Assembly: GCA_945861705.1 (NCBI GenBank)
Contig: CAMAVM010000004.1
Coordinates: 1-64,000 of the forward strand
DNA from: Methylomagnum ishizawai
GTDB lineage: Bacteria; Pseudomonadota; Gammaproteobacteria; Methylococcales; Methylomonadaceae
Reading direction: 5' to 3'
DNA: 64,000 nt
Position numbers and translations under genes: made by a program. Below are positions 32,892 to 43,501 of this stretch, in pieces. Under the pieces are notes generated by a model. It worked only from the letters and a program-made list of their open reading frames with translations. It made no database searches and had not been told where the DNA came from. Positions within the stretch are counted from its first letter, which is position 1; each line of letters begins with the position of its first letter.

Positions 32892-35435
32892 TTACTTTAT
32901 CTTTTGCGCCTGAATGGTAAATACGTCTACTAGGCGAAATTTTGGTAATGCGTTCATAGCAAAACTGGTTACGGGTGTGTCTATACCAATGACGTAGCCA
33001 GTCAAGGTATCTTCCGTGAGTTTAAAACGGATCATGTGTCGATAGGATTCGGAACGTGCGCCGCCGCCTGCTTCATTAGTATGACCATGAAAAGCCAGTG
33101 ATACAGCCAAATACCAGCCAAACCAGATACAGCTAAATATTGCACCTAACACAAATGCTGCCAGTAATCGCCAGCAATTGACAGCTATTGGATCGCCTAG
33201 GTGTGCTAACCATAACACGCAGATACCAATAATGACCCAAGCGGCAAAAAGCAGTGTACCGATTTTTTTCTGATCGGATAGAGAGAAATCTTTAATCAAA
33301 AATTCCTTAGTAAATAATTGTCCTGCCAAATAGGTGACGATTAAAGTAATGCTCGTAATGACTAGAATTGTTGTCCAGTCGCTGTATAACATCAAACAAA
33401 CCGGCACACAGACTTGTAATAGTGCATGCCAGACACCGATGATAGCGAATTTGATTTTGCCTGATGGTGGTAGCAAATGTGCGCCTGCAAATGCGGCAAG
33501 TGCAACTAAACCGACTGTTGCAAATAGCCAAACAACAACCATTACTAAGTCGAAGGTCATTATTGAAGCCGAATAAGCACCGTAGCGAAGAAAGCCGAAA
33601 ACGGCGTAAATGATGCCTAGAACATTGAAAACCCATAAGGGTACGGAAGCCCATGGTGGCTCACGGTTAAACCGAGCATAGCCGATTAAAATATTACTGT
33701 AACGACGGCTTAAACCGAATAAAACCATTGCGGCGACAAAGAACAAATCGATTAATGCGCCCGCTAAAAAAGAGTTGGGGAGTTCATCACGAGACCATTG
33801 GTTTAAAAAAAGCAAGGGTAAAAACCCAGCTAAAATCGGCAAAATATAAAGGCTAATTGTTCTGATCCACTCAGGATTGTAAGTGAGAGGGTCAGTTTTT
33901 TTGGTGCTGACTATTTTTTCAAAGTGGTCTGGTGTCTTCCAAAACCAATAACCCAACAATGCGCTGAACAATATTATGTATATTAAATCAAGGAAATAGG
34001 TGTTCGAGCAGCAGCTTTTGCCGAGAGTGATTGCGGTATCATCCAGAGCGACCTTAATGGTTGATAAAAAGTGCTGGCTTGAGTCGGTTGGCCTAAGATT
34101 ATCGGGGAGCAGTTTAAATAACGACCAAGTACTTTGGGGTACAGTGACGGCAAAATAACTCAGATACGCAATGAATGCGCCTGCTAGCCAAATATAACCG
34201 CCTTGCCAAATGCTGACTGGATTAAGAATGGATTGGGTAATTAATCGGTGAGAATCCTTTCGAGACGGATAGATGGCTTGTTTTTGTACCTCATCAACAT
34301 CCGTGTGGCTAGGGTGTAAAAAAGCACCACCACCACCAGCTACCACCGACGCATAATTTGTCGGCTTGCTATCATTTAGTGAATTGCCCCAATATCGTTC
34401 ATAGTGGTGAATATCGCCAGAAATATCGAGTCGGCATTTGTTCTTAGGCAACGCGCCAGCTTTATCTTTTAAGAAACTGGCTTCTAAGCCAAGACGCGCA
34501 AAGGTTTTTGCAATAGCACCATCTGGTTCAGCCCAGCGACCAAAAACGGTACTGGGTTCTGGCGTGGTGACAATTAACTTACTCGGCACACGTTCACCCA
34601 AGGTTTCCAGCACATTATTTTGATTTTTTATGTCGAACAAATCGCCTTTTCTTACTAGCTCAGGGTCAAAAATGGACACAAAAAAAGCCTGTTGTCGCTT
34701 ATCCAATTTGCCTTCTTGAGAATCAAGCCCCCAGAGCCACCAGTCAAAAGGCAATTGTAAGGCGACATAACTTGCTGTTTGCTTCCGCTCAAATCCTAAC
34801 AAGCCAAGTTGCGGGTCTTTCGGGTCATTAAGTAAGGGATTGTGGGTGTCATCAGTAATTGGCTTACAGAACTGACGGTTAAAGCCATGTAAAGCATCAT
34901 AATAATCGTGATTGGCAGGAACGCCGTATATAGGACGCTGATCGACAGCCTTGTTGGTACGGATAATATCCAAGGCAGCGCAATTGAAAGGGGTTTGGAA
35001 ACGTTCTTTCAGAGAAGCAGTATCGGCAATATGGTAAGCTGCATCACCACCGACAAATAGAAATTCGCCGCGCGGCAAGTGCTGAGTACACGTAGAATCT
35101 TGGGCTAACGCAACGCTGTCTGCACCTAAGTTACTGTTTTTGTCTATCCAAAGCTCGCTCATACACAGATACGCGATGTTGTAGACGGCACTCATGCCAT
35201 CTCCGGTATCTGCTATGTAATCAAACCAATAAGGATCTGTTGCATTGTTGTTGCTTCGTGGCGGTGTAATGGTAGCAGTATTCATCCAATCCTTAGGATC
35301 TTGCTTGTTGCCCATGAAGGTATAGGCGGCAATCCATTTCAAACCAGCGAGGAGTTCTCGCCCCATTAACCAGCTAACCGGGCGTTTAAAATTTTTTCTA
35401 TTGCAGCCGTTGTCGTTGTTGTTATTATCGTTCAT
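32892..35435 (-). CDS. Metallophosphoesterase fused to a multi-pass membrane domain
   Basis: An 847-residue protein. The first ~400 residues hold calcineurin-like metal motifs: D-Y-I-A-D76-T-G-D79, FLFVGGDAAYHIA, GVPANHDYYDALHGFN (Ala instead of the Gly of GNHD) and DISGDIHHYERYW. The remainder has about ten to twelve hydrophobic helices (IWLAGAFIAYLSYFAV, LIYIILFSALLGYWFW, LYILPILAGFLPLLFL and others). The N-terminus is Asn-rich (NDNNNNDN) without a signal peptide, so the phosphoesterase half is probably cytoplasmic. Possible substrates include nucleotides, phospholipid head groups or isoprenyl phosphates. It is a single-gene unit divergent from hrpA. Confidence 0.75.
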   Translation of the reverse strand: MNDNNNNDNGCNRKNFKRPVSWLMGRELLAGLKWIAAYTFMGNKQDPKDWMNTATITPPRSNNNATDPYWFDYIADTGDGMSAVYNIAYLCMSELWIDKNSNLGADSVALAQDSTCTQHLPRGEFLFVGGDAAYHIADTASLKERFQTPFNCAALDIIRTNKAVDQRPIYGVPANHDYYDALHGFNRQFCKPITDDTHNPLLNDPKDPQLGLLGFERKQTASYVALQLPFDWWLWGLDSQEGKLDKRQQAFFVSIFDPELVRKGDLFDIKNQNNVLETLGERVPSKLIVTTPEPSTVFGRWAEPDGAIAKTFARLGLEASFLKDKAGALPKNKCRLDISGDIHHYERYWGNSLNDSKPTNYASVVAGGGGAFLHPSHTDVDEVQKQAIYPSRKDSHRLITQSILNPVSIWQGGYIWLAGAFIAYLSYFAVTVPQSTWSLFKLLPDNLRPTDSSQHFLSTIKVALDDTAITLGKSCCSNTYFLDLIYIILFSALLGYWFWKTPDHFEKIVSTKKTDPLTYNPEWIRTISLYILPILAGFLPLLFLNQWSRDELPNSFLAGALIDLFFVAAMVLFGLSRRYSNILIGYARFNREPPWASVPLWVFNVLGIIYAVFGFLRYGAYSASIMTFDLVMVVVWLFATVGLVALAAFAGAHLLPPSGKIKFAIIGVWHALLQVCVPVCLMLYSDWTTILVITSITLIVTYLAGQLFTKEFLIKDFSLSDQKKIGTLLFAAWVIIGICVLWLAHLGDPIAVNCWRLLAAFVLGAIFSCIWFGWYLAVSLAFHGHTNEAGGGARSESYRHMIRFKLTEDTLTGYVIGIDTPVTSFAMNALPKFRLVDVFTIQAQKIK

Positions 35436-35724
35436 TGGACTGATCTCCTAGTTAGTGCTAATCAATAATGGCGCATACCTACAATTAATCTGTGTTCATT
35501 ATCGCAAGAGAAATAGTTAATAAAAGTGAATATTTCACAAAGGTATTACATTTTTTTCGTTCTTACACTTCAACATGTATATATTGCCAAGGCTGCTCTG
35601 CGTCTTGCATCGTGGAGGCGATACTATTCGCGCTCTTAGTATTCTTCGTGGTGAAAACTTCCGCAAAAACGACCGTGCAGAGTGCAGCTAACGTATAATA
35701 ACCCCATTTGATCCCGTTGTTGTA
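35436..35724. other. Divergent spacer between the phosphoesterase gene and hrpA
   Basis: About 290 bases. A 68-codon ORF at 35492-35698 exists but has atypical composition and no ribosome binding site, so I do not call it. The spacer should hold both promoters; no clear operator was seen. Confidence 0.3.
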
Positions 35725-38700
35725 ATGTCCACTCAAGAACGTCTAAAGCAACTGACACAGCAATTATCGCTATGCCTAAACCAAGATAGGCACGCCAACA
35801 AACGGCAGTTAGACCGGCTAAGTAGTGAAATCCAAAAAGGTAACAATCCTGTTGACCAGCTTGCAGCAATAGCTGGACGGATTGAACGCTCGGTGGCGAC
35901 AAGAAACAGGCGGCTTACTAGCGTTCCTGCGCTTAATTTTCCAGATTTACCCGTCACGGGCAAGAAAGACGAGATTGCTGAACTGATAAAAAACCATCAA
36001 GTGGTTATTGTTTGTGGTGAGACGGGGTCAGGAAAAACTACCCAGTTGCCTAAGATTTGCTTATCTATCGGTCGTGGAACGGCGGGATTTATCGGTCATA
36101 CCCAACCTCGACGTATCGCCGCCAGGACGGTAGCCGACCGGATTGCCGAAGAACTGGGCGAACCGTTGGGGAAGTCGGTAGGTTATAAAATCCGTTTTAA
36201 TGACAAAACCCACGCCGATTCTTTAATCAAGCTGATGACCGACGGCATTCTGCTAGCAGAATCGCAAAATGATCCGTATCTAAACCAGTACGACACCATC
36301 ATCATCGACGAAGCCCATGAGCGCAGCCTGAATATAGATTTTCTGCTGGGTTACATGAAATGGCTGCTGCCTAAACGGCCTGATTTAAAGCTGATAATTA
36401 CCTCAGCAACGATTGATACCCAGCGGTTTTCCACGCATTTCGACAACGCGCCGATTATTGAAGTGTCTGGGCGGACTTATCCGGTGGACATGCGTTATCG
36501 GCCTATCGAGCAAAAGGACGAGGACGATGAAACCAGCGATGATTTACAAAATGCCATACTCGATGCCGTTGATGAACTGTACAGGGATTTACGTGGCGAT
36601 ATATTGATTTTTCTCAGCGGCGAGCGGGAAATCCGGGAAACGACCGACTCCCTCAAAAAACATCGCCCAACCTTATATGATATTTTGCCCTTATATTCCA
36701 AGTTAAGCGTCAGCGAGCAGGAGCGGGTGTTCAACCCCAAAGGTGGAAAAATCCGCATCGTCTTAGCCACGAACGTGGCAGAAACCTCGCTTACTGTTCC
36801 TGGTATCCGCTGCGTCATCGACACCGGTCACGCACGTATCAGCCGCTACAGCCATCGCAGTAAAATCCAGCGTTTGCCGATTGAACGAATATCTCAATCA
36901 AGCGCAAATCAAAGGGCAGGGCGGTGTGGTAGGGTTGCTGAAGGTATTTGTATCCGCTTGTATTCGCATGATAATTATCTGGCGAGACCGGAATTTACCG
37001 AGCCGGAAATCATGCGTACGAATTTATCTGCCGTCATTTTGCAGATGATTTCGTTAAATCTTGGCGATATAGAAGACTTTCCGTTTTTAGAGCCGCCAGA
37101 AGACAAGATGATTCGGGACGGCAAAACGGTTCTACATGAAGTCAATGCCTTGGATAAGGCGGGTAAACTCACCGAAATAGGCAAGCAGTTAGCCAAATTA
37201 CCGACTGATCCCAAACTGGCGCGTATGCTACTCGCGGCTGCACACGAGCATTGTCTGACCGAAGTTGCGATTATCGTGTCGGTGTTAAGCGTGCAAGATC
37301 CGCGAGAGAAACCCGCCGATAAAATGCAGCAAGCCGATGCCAAACATGCCGTGTTTCGTCATCCTGAGTCTGATTTTTTAACGGTGTTAAATATTTGGAA
37401 TACCTTTGAAGAACAGAAAAAACACCTGTCTAACAGCAAGTTACGTAAATATTGCAGCGATAACTTTCTGTCTTACATCAGGATGCGGGAGTGGTTCGAC
37501 ATTCATAGCCAGATTATGCAGGTCATTAAAGGCGATTTAAAACTGCACCCGAATACCGACGACGCAAGTTATGAAAAAATTCATCGCGCTTTGCTGACGG
37601 GATTGCTGTCCAATATCGGTTTTCGTCATGACCAGTATGAATATCTGGGCGCAAGAGGACTTAAATTTTTCATATTCCCAGGTTCTGGTCTGCATAAAAT
37701 TAAACCGAAATGGATTATGGCGGCAGAACAAGTCGAAACCAGCAAGGTTTATGCGCGTAATGTCGCCCGAATTGAACCGGAATGGATAGAAGCCTGTGCC
37801 GGACATTTGGTGAAACATAATTATTTTGATCCGCATTGGGAAAAGAAAGCCGGACGTTGCGGCGTGTACCAGCGCACTCTGCTATATGGTTTGACCTTGC
37901 AAGCCGCCCGTAAAGTGCCTTACGAAAATGTGGATGCCAAATCTGCGCGGGAAATGTTCATCCAATCGGCCTTAGTCAGCCATGATTACCATAGCAATGC
38001 ACCGTTTTTTGTAGCTAACCAAAAGTTATTGGAAGAAGTTGGTTATATCCAGCATAAAGGCCGACGTGTTGATTTGGTGGAAGACGAGTTATGGCTGTAT
38101 TCCTTTTACGACCAGAAACTGCCGCCAGAAGTTGTCAACGGCATCACCCTAGATAAATGGCGTAAAACGGCAGAGCGGGAAAAACCGCGCATCCTGTTTT
38201 TGACGAAAGAAGATTTAACCCGTCAGCAGGATAATTACGTTAACGAATGGGACTACCCAGACAACAAGAAAATCGGCAATCTGACCATTAAATTACAGTA
38301 CCGTTTTGAACCTGGGCATGATGAAGATGGCGTTACAGCAGTTATTCCCGTACATCAATTAAATCAACTAACGCAGTCGGCATTCGATTGGTTGGTGCCA
38401 GGTTTGCTGGAAGAAAAATGTATCGCGCTCGTCAAATCTTTGCCCAAACAGATCAGAAAACATTTCGTGCCAGTGCCGGAAACCGTTAAACGCTGCCTTG
38501 AAATCGAACCGGATTTTAAAGGCACTGTGCAAGAATGGCTGGGCAATCGTTTACGTAAGTTGACTGGGGAAGCCATTCCATTGAATGTATGGGAGTTAGA
38601 GGCTTTGCCAGACCATTTGCGGATGAATTTTCGGGTCATCGACGAGCAAGGCCAGATGTTGGATTATGGGCGCAACTTAAAGAAGCTACAGGAAAAATAT

Positions 38701-39633
38701 ACCGTAAAAGCAGTACAAAGTTTTGACCAGATTGCTGCCGACGAACTGAATTACACGGGTTGTATCCAATGGGCGTTTGAGGATTTGCCGGAAACGTATG
38801 CCTTTATTCAAGGTGGGCAGACTTTTGTCGGCTTTCCTGCCATTGTCGATGAAGGGAATGCGGTTGGTGTACGCATTTTTGACACGGATGCAAAAGCCGC
38901 AGCAACTCATCAGGAAGGATTAGTTCGTTTATTGCAATTGCAACTTCGTAAAGATTGTACTTACCTCCTGAAAACACTGCCACAATCGGCGGCTGCCGAA
39001 TTGGCATATAATAGATTGGCGGCACATCCCATTATAAAATCCCATCAAGACATTCAAGCTAATGGGCAAACCTCTTTCAAAGACGATTTGCTGTATTCGA
39101 TCCTCAATAGCGTGTTTCTTGATGGCAAAACCATCAGGACACAGGAAGCCTTTGAACAAACTTTGCGGGAACACAAGCCCCAATTAATAATGGCCGCCAA
39201 CGACGTGGGCAAAACGGTGTTCGACATTATGGCGTTGTTTGGCGAGATAAAAATGATGCTTGGTCGCTTGAACAGCCAAGATGCACGGTTAAAAGACATC
39301 ACCGAACAACTGGCTATGATGGTCTACGTGGGCTTTATCCGTAATACGCCTACCCAACAGATTAAGGCGATTCCCCGTTATTTAAAGGCTATCAAGTACC
39401 GTCTCGATAAGCCCGACAATGAAGGGCAAAAAATCCAGGAAATTAGCCGTTATTCAACCAGATACTGGAAAGATGTCGAGAAAAAATCAAAAAAGGATCG
39501 CTTAATTCCAGAGCAAGACCCATTTCGTTGGATGTTGGAAGAGTTCAGGGTGTCGCTGTTTGCCCAGCAACTGAAAACAGCGTACCCGATTTCTGCTAAA
39601 AGGTTGGAAAAGGCTTGGGACGAGCGAAAATAA
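35725..39633 (+). CDS. hrpA: ATP-dependent RNA helicase HrpA
   Basis: A 1302-residue DEAH-box helicase of the HrpA family (E. coli protein ~1300 residues), implicated in mRNA processing and rescue of stalled ribosomes. Motifs: Walker [14 protein letters not shown] at 98-109, [19 protein letters not shown] in [21 protein letters not shown] in [13 protein letters not shown], and motif [13 protein letters not shown]2 and OB-fold regions follow, then the long HrpA-specific DUF3418 C-terminal region (from about residue 720). No truncation is seen. Confidence 0.96.
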   Translation: MSTQERLKQLTQQLSLCLNQDRHANKRQLDRLSSEIQKGNNPVDQLAAIAGRIERSVATRNRRLTSVPALNFPDLPVTGKKDEIAELIKNHQVVIVCGETGSGKTTQLPKICLSIGRGTAGFIGHTQPRRIAARTVADRIAEELGEPLGKSVGYKIRFNDKTHADSLIKLMTDGILLAESQNDPYLNQYDTIIIDEAHERSLNIDFLLGYMKWLLPKRPDLKLIITSATIDTQRFSTHFDNAPIIEVSGRTYPVDMRYRPIEQKDEDDETSDDLQNAILDAVDELYRDLRGDILIFLSGEREIRETTDSLKKHRPTLYDILPLYSKLSVSEQERVFNPKGGKIRIVLATNVAETSLTVPGIRCVIDTGHARISRYSHRSKIQRLPIERISQSSANQRAGRCGRVAEGICIRLYSHDNYLARPEFTEPEIMRTNLSAVILQMISLNLGDIEDFPFLEPPEDKMIRDGKTVLHEVNALDKAGKLTEIGKQLAKLPTDPKLARMLLAAAHEHCLTEVAIIVSVLSVQDPREKPADKMQQADAKHAVFRHPESDFLTVLNIWNTFEEQKKHLSNSKLRKYCSDNFLSYIRMREWFDIHSQIMQVIKGDLKLHPNTDDASYEKIHRALLTGLLSNIGFRHDQYEYLGARGLKFFIFPGSGLHKIKPKWIMAAEQVETSKVYARNVARIEPEWIEACAGHLVKHNYFDPHWEKKAGRCGVYQRTLLYGLTLQAARKVPYENVDAKSAREMFIQSALVSHDYHSNAPFFVANQKLLEEVGYIQHKGRRVDLVEDELWLYSFYDQKLPPEVVNGITLDKWRKTAEREKPRILFLTKEDLTRQQDNYVNEWDYPDNKKIGNLTIKLQYRFEPGHDEDGVTAVIPVHQLNQLTQSAFDWLVPGLLEEKCIALVKSLPKQIRKHFVPVPETVKRCLEIEPDFKGTVQEWLGNRLRKLTGEAIPLNVWELEALPDHLRMNFRVIDEQGQMLDYGRNLKKLQEKYTVKAVQSFDQIAADELNYTGCIQWAFEDLPETYAFIQGGQTFVGFPAIVDEGNAVGVRIFDTDAKAAATHQEGLVRLLQLQLRKDCTYLLKTLPQSAAAELAYNRLAAHPIIKSHQDIQANGQTSFKDDLLYSILNSVFLDGKTIRTQEAFEQTLREHKPQLIMAANDVGKTVFDIMALFGEIKMMLGRLNSQDARLKDITEQLAMMVYVGFIRNTPTQQIKAIPRYLKAIKYRLDKPDNEGQKIQEISRYSTRYWKDVEKKSKKDRLIPEQDPFRWMLEEFRVSLFAQQLKTAYPISAKRLEKAWDERK

Positions 39634-40220
39634 GACCCAAAATTTGGATTTATCCAATTTTGTAATCGAAAGACTACATGAAATAGAGCGATTCAAAATT
39701 ATTTGTACACAGAAAGAATCAATGAGTTAGAGTCATTTATTAAAGCAGTGCTTTTTAAACACTTGCCTTATTTCAACATATTGATATTAAACAATAAATT
39801 GTAATTGTCTTGTTTATGGACAATTTAAGTTAAGGTCAGTAAAAACGACTTATAAGCCAGTGAAAAAACAACTTACCCACAAAGTTATCCACAGCTTTTG
39901 TGTATAACTGTGACGCAGTTCACAAATTTTTTTAAATCAGTCTGTTACAGAAGTGATGAGGTCAAAAGCAAAACAAAATTGATGATTTAATCACCAAGCA
40001 ATTGCGATTTGATAAGAAATTATTAGGCTTGTGATTGTGTTCGTAATTCGACAAGACCCTACTGGGTTTGTTTAAGGACTGCGCCGAGATTCCTAAAATA
40101 TACCGAGCCAATAACCCTGTATAATTTCCCCAAGAAATATCTTAAAAGCATGCGTTATGCTACGCACCAATAGACAAATTAAAAGCTTTTCAATACCACT
40201 GACTCGACAACACTAACACT
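39634..40220. other. Long A+T-rich non-coding region after hrpA
   Basis: 587 bases with no supportable ORF. It is strongly A+T-rich (for example 39740-39840) and contains the DnaA-box cluster at 39873-39907. No tRNA, mobile element or clear terminator was seen. The last ~100 bases should carry the promoter of the SemiSWEET gene. Confidence 0.5.
39873..39907. promoter_or_regulatory. Cluster of three DnaA boxes
   Basis: TTACCCACA (39873-39881), the perfect box TTATCCACA (39885-39893) and, inverted, TTATACACA (read as TGTGTATAA at 39899-39907) lie within 35 bases, at 12- and 14-base spacing, beside an A+T-rich stretch. Such density suggests DnaA binding: an origin-like, DnaA-titration or DnaA-regulated site. 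Usual oriC neighbours (dnaA, dnaN, mnmG, rpmH) are absent. Confidence 0.6.
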
Positions 40221-40493
40221 ATGATAATAAATCAAGAGCTTATTGGTTATGCGGCTGGCGTGTTGACGACGGCTTCGTTTTTGCCACAAGCCCTTATGAC
40301 CATCAAAACCAAGGACACGTCATCGCTCTCGCTTGGCATGTACAGCTTGTTCACCCTGGGCGTTTTATGCTGGTTAATCTATGGTATTCAATTGGCAAAT
40401 TATGCAATCATTTTTCCGAATGCAATAACCTTGGTTTTGGCGGCCTGTATACTTTCCTATAAGATTTATCACAGCTTTAGTAAAAAGCCCTAA
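40221..40493 (+). CDS. SemiSWEET family sugar transporter
   Basis: A 90-residue protein with three transmembrane helices forming one PQ-loop unit. SemiSWEETs dimerise to make a sugar facilitator in the inner membrane. The PQ motif is in FLPQALMTIKTKDTSSLS, followed by LGMYSLFTLGVLCWLIYGI and the conserved PN in IIFPNAITLVLAACIL. It stands alone before fbp. Confidence 0.88.
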   Translation: MIINQELIGYAAGVLTTASFLPQALMTIKTKDTSSLSLGMYSLFTLGVLCWLIYGIQLANYAIIFPNAITLVLAACILSYKIYHSFSKKP

Positions 40494-40584
40494 GCTATCA
40501 CACTGCTATCAAGTTAAACCTCTAAAGCTGTTGCGTAAGTACGCCAGTTAACAAATCCAAATCTGATACGGAGATAATTGCTTC

Positions 40585-41589
40585 ATGACCAACAAAGTGA
40601 CCTTAACCCAGTTCATCATCGAGCAACAGCGGGAATTTCCCGGCACTTCGGGATCGTTTACCGCATTACTGAATGACATCGCCACCGCCTGCAAAAAAAT
40701 CTCCCACATCGTCAACCGAGGTGAATTGATTGGGGTGCTAGGTAGTGCTGAATCTGAGAATATCCAGGGTGAAGTCCAAAAAAAGCTCGACATCATCACC
40801 AATGACATCATGGTTAATGCCTTGAACTGGACGGGACATTTGGCCGGCATGGCATCGGAGGAAATCGACGATATTATCAAAATCCCCAACCATTACCCCA
40901 AAGGAAAATATCTGGTGCTGTTTGATCCCTTGGATGGCTCATCCAATATTGATGTCAATCTGGCGGTCGGCACCATCTTCTCCATCTTGCGCTGCCGTGA
41001 AGGCATTGATGCCGACTTACAGGATTTCCTCCGCAAAGGCGCTGAACAAGTGTGCGCGGGTTTTGTACTCTATGGTCCATCGACTATGATGGTACTGACG
41101 ACCGGACTTGGCGTTAACGCATTTACCCTAGATCAAGACATCGGGGAATTTATCCTAACCCACAGGAACATGAGGATACCCGAAGAGACCGCTGAATTTG
41201 CCGTTAACATGACCAACCAGCGCTTTTGGGAGCCACCCGTTCAACGTTATATAGATGAATGTTTGCAAGGCACGGAAGGTTCGCTGGGGAAAAACTACAA
41301 TATGCGCTGGATTGCTTCCTTGGTTGCAGAGGTTTACCGAATTCTAACGCGTGGCGGCATATTTATGTATCCCTTGGATTGCCGTAACCCGGCAAAACCC
41401 GCTAAGTTACGGCTGATGTATGAAGCCAATCCGATGGCGTTTATTATCGAACAAGCGGGTGGTGCCTGTTCTACCGGACGCGAACGCATACTGGATATTA
41501 AACCTACCGACATCCACCAGCGCGTGCCGCTTATTTTGGGGTCGAAGCATGAGGTTGAGAAGGTTGTTGCGTATCATTTGGAAGGCTAG
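40585..41589 (+). CDS. fbp: Fructose-1,6-bisphosphatase class I
   Basis: Hydrolyses fructose 1,6-bisphosphate to fructose 6-phosphate, for gluconeogenesis and, in C1 metabolism, regeneration of sugar acceptors. The 334-residue protein carries [24 protein letters not shown] (metal-binding DPxDG), the helix around [59 protein letters not shown] and RVPLILGS. The start ATG 40585 fits the family N-terminus ([16 protein letters not shown]). Confidence 0.97.
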   Translation: MTNKVTLTQFIIEQQREFPGTSGSFTALLNDIATACKKISHIVNRGELIGVLGSAESENIQGEVQKKLDIITNDIMVNALNWTGHLAGMASEEIDDIIKIPNHYPKGKYLVLFDPLDGSSNIDVNLAVGTIFSILRCREGIDADLQDFLRKGAEQVCAGFVLYGPSTMMVLTTGLGVNAFTLDQDIGEFILTHRNMRIPEETAEFAVNMTNQRFWEPPVQRYIDECLQGTEGSLGKNYNMRWIASLVAEVYRILTRGGIFMYPLDCRNPAKPAKLRLMYEANPMAFIIEQAGGACSTGRERILDIKPTDIHQRVPLILGSKHEVEKVVAYHLEG

Positions 41590-41719
41590 AATGTATTTTA
41601 TTAAATAATAATATTTATACATCAGTAAGTTATAAGCTTTGTGAGCAACGGCAATGGGTCTCAAAGAAAATTATGGGCAATTAATTGCTACGAGGCAGTG
41701 CTAAATTGTAGTTCTAGCA

Positions 41720-42427
41720 TCAAGCCCTCGCACACACCCAAACATCAACTCGGCTTGCCCCAGCCTTCTTTAATTCAGTCGCCAGCGCATTCGCGGTAGA
41801 ACCTGTGGTCATGACATCATCAATAATCGCAATATGTTGCGCTTGAATCGAGTTTTGCACCGAAAACGCACGGCGCAAATTCTGACGGCGTTTTTTGGCG
41901 GACAAGCCTGTTTGATGCGGTGTATCTTTATGCCGTCCACAACTGGCATAATCAACGGGAATTCCTAAAGATTTCGATACCGTTCGGGCAATTTCCAAGG
42001 CTTGGTTAAAGCCCCGTTCGTGATAACGGGCTTTGTGCAAAGGCACGGGAATGATGCAATCGGGTTTTTCTGCCGCTTTGCCTACATGGTCAGCCAACAA
42101 ATTGCCGAGCAAACGGGCGTTTTTAAACTGTGCGCCAAATTTTAGTCCGGTAATCAAATGCCGGATTTCGTCTTGATGGATGAAGGGTGCGTGGGTTTCA
42201 TCAAACGATGGTGTTTCGCTTAAGCAACGTCCGCAAAGGGTTGGGGCAACAATGGGTGAAGCAAATATTTCTGCACAGCGATAGCAGCACACATTATTTC
42301 GTGGCAGGCGGACATGGCAGGTTTCGCAGATGTCCAGTGAGTTAAACCCTGGGTTTCCGCACAAAATACAGGTGGGCGGGAGCAGAGCTTCCTGTATAAT
42401 GTCGAGCCAATTGTAAACTTTTTCCAT
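41720..42427 (-). CDS. comF: ComF family phosphoribosyltransferase-like protein
   Basis: A 235-residue protein. The N-terminal zinc-ribbon has CxxC pairs (PTCILCGNPG, DICETCHVRLP, CCYRCAEIF, LCGRCLSE). A type I phosphoribosyltransferase fold follows: IIPVPLHKARYHERGFNQALEIAR and the PRPP loop IAIIDDVMTTGSTANAL. ComF proteins help internalised single-stranded DNA in natural transformation. ATG 42427 (MEKVYNWLD) is preferred over the upstream open frame to 42448, since that extension would run through the BirA operator. Divergent from bioB, an arrangement common in gammaproteobacteria. Confidence 0.92.
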   Translation of the reverse strand: MEKVYNWLDIIQEALLPPTCILCGNPGFNSLDICETCHVRLPRNNVCCYRCAEIFASPIVAPTLCGRCLSETPSFDETHAPFIHQDEIRHLITGLKFGAQFKNARLLGNLLADHVGKAAEKPDCIIPVPLHKARYHERGFNQALEIARTVSKSLGIPVDYASCGRHKDTPHQTGLSAKKRRQNLRRAFSVQNSIQAQHIAIIDDVMTTGSTANALATELKKAGASRVDVWVCARA

Positions 42428-42443
42428 AGCACATGGTTGACAA
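42411..42443. promoter_or_regulatory. BirA-type biotin operator
   Basis: TTGTAAACT (42411-42419), a 15-base spacer, then GGTTGACAA (42435-42443) matches the proteobacterial BirA operator pattern TTGTAAACC-N14..16-GGTTTACAA with one mismatch in each arm. It overlaps the comF start codon and the -35 hexamer of the bioB promoter, so biotinyl-AMP-bound BirA would repress bioB and perhaps comF. Confidence 0.8.
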
Positions 42444-42466
42444 GTCAAGTCGTTGCTTTTTACCCT
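42437..42466 (+). promoter_or_regulatory. Putative bioB promoter
   Basis: A perfect -35 hexamer TTGACA (42437-42442) lies inside the right arm of the BirA operator; TACCCT (42461-42466) after 18 bases is a weak -10. The start codon of bioB is 32 bases further on. Confidence 0.5.
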
Positions 42467-42497
42467 CAGAACCTTATTGTAGTTGGAGATTAACCGA

Positions 42498-43454
42498 ATG
42501 TCTGCAAACCCTGAACGTATTCGTCATAACTGGCACATAGATGAAGTCTTGGCGCTGTTTGCCATGCCGTTCAACGACCTTATCTATCAAGCGCAAACCG
42601 TCCATCGTCAGAATTTTGATCCCAACGAAGTCCAGGTCAGCAGCTTGTTGAGCATCAAGACCGGCGCGTGTTCGGAAGATTGCGGTTATTGTCCGCAAAG
42701 TGCGCGTTTTGATACCGGATTAAAATCAGAACCGTTGATGTGCGTTGAAGACGTGCTTGCCGCCGCCGAGCAAGCCAAAGCCCAGGGTGCATCACGCTTT
42801 TGCATGGGCGCGGCCTGGCGCGAACCAAAAGATAAGGATGTCGAAAAGGTCGTCGAGATGGTGCAAGGCGTGAAGGCGTTAGGTTTGGAAACCTGCGTGA
42901 CATTGGGGATGCTCACCAATGAACAAACCGCCAAGTTGAAAGAAGGCGGTCTGGATTACTACAACCATAACCTCGACACCTCGGAAGAATACTACTCCGA
43001 AATCATCACCACCCGCACTTACCAAGACCGCTTGGACACGCTGGCACGGGTCAGGGGTGCTGGGATTAATGTCTGTTGCGGCGGCATCGTCGGCATGGGC
43101 GAAAGCGACAAAGACCGCGCTAACCTTCTGATCGAACTAGCCAATATGCCCAAGCATCCAGAAAGCGTTCCCGTCAATATGCTTGTCCAAGTGGAAGGTA
43201 CGCCGCTTATGGGAACGGAAGAACTTGATCCGTTTATGTTCATCCGAACACTAGCTGTTGCAAGGATTATGATGCCAAAATCCCGTGTACGCCTGTCTGC
43301 TGGCCGCAACAATATGAGCGATGAGATGCAGGCTTTATGTTTTCTGGCTGGGGCTAATTCAATTTTTTATGGGGAGAAATTGCTGACGACCGATAACCCG
43401 CTGGCTAATCAAGATAAGGTTTTGTTTGAGCGGTTGGGGGTGAATGCAAGATAA
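42498..43454 (+). CDS. bioB: Biotin synthase
   Basis: A radical SAM enzyme that inserts sulfur into dethiobiotin. 318 residues from ATG 42498, which has GGAG 9 bases upstream (better than the TTG at 42483). The [4Fe-4S] ligands are C58, C62 and C65 ([17 protein letters not shown]). Also seen are [28 protein letters not shown] and the arginine region RVRLSAGR for the second cluster. It starts the biotin gene run, but a DUF3644 gene separates it from bioF. Confidence 0.97.
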   Translation: MSANPERIRHNWHIDEVLALFAMPFNDLIYQAQTVHRQNFDPNEVQVSSLLSIKTGACSEDCGYCPQSARFDTGLKSEPLMCVEDVLAAAEQAKAQGASRFCMGAAWREPKDKDVEKVVEMVQGVKALGLETCVTLGMLTNEQTAKLKEGGLDYYNHNLDTSEEYYSEIITTRTYQDRLDTLARVRGAGINVCCGGIVGMGESDKDRANLLIELANMPKHPESVPVNMLVQVEGTPLMGTEELDPFMFIRTLAVARIMMPKSRVRLSAGRNNMSDEMQALCFLAGANSIFYGEKLLTTDNPLANQDKVLFERLGVNAR

Positions 43455-43501
43455 ATTATTTTTGAATTGAATATTACATTTTCGCGCAAAGTTCTCTTTT
43501 T

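Noticed and set aside
35492-35698. 68-codon ORF before hrpA
   Set aside because: No ribosome binding site, atypical composition and no recognisable features; it lies in a divergent promoter region.
39634-40220. Confirmed chromosomal oriC
   Set aside because: DnaA boxes are present, but none of the usual origin-linked genes are nearby and skew cannot be judged from this window; kept only as a candidate site.
42655-43312. Minus-strand ORFs opposite bioB
   Set aside because: Antisense shadows of a fully supported radical SAM gene.
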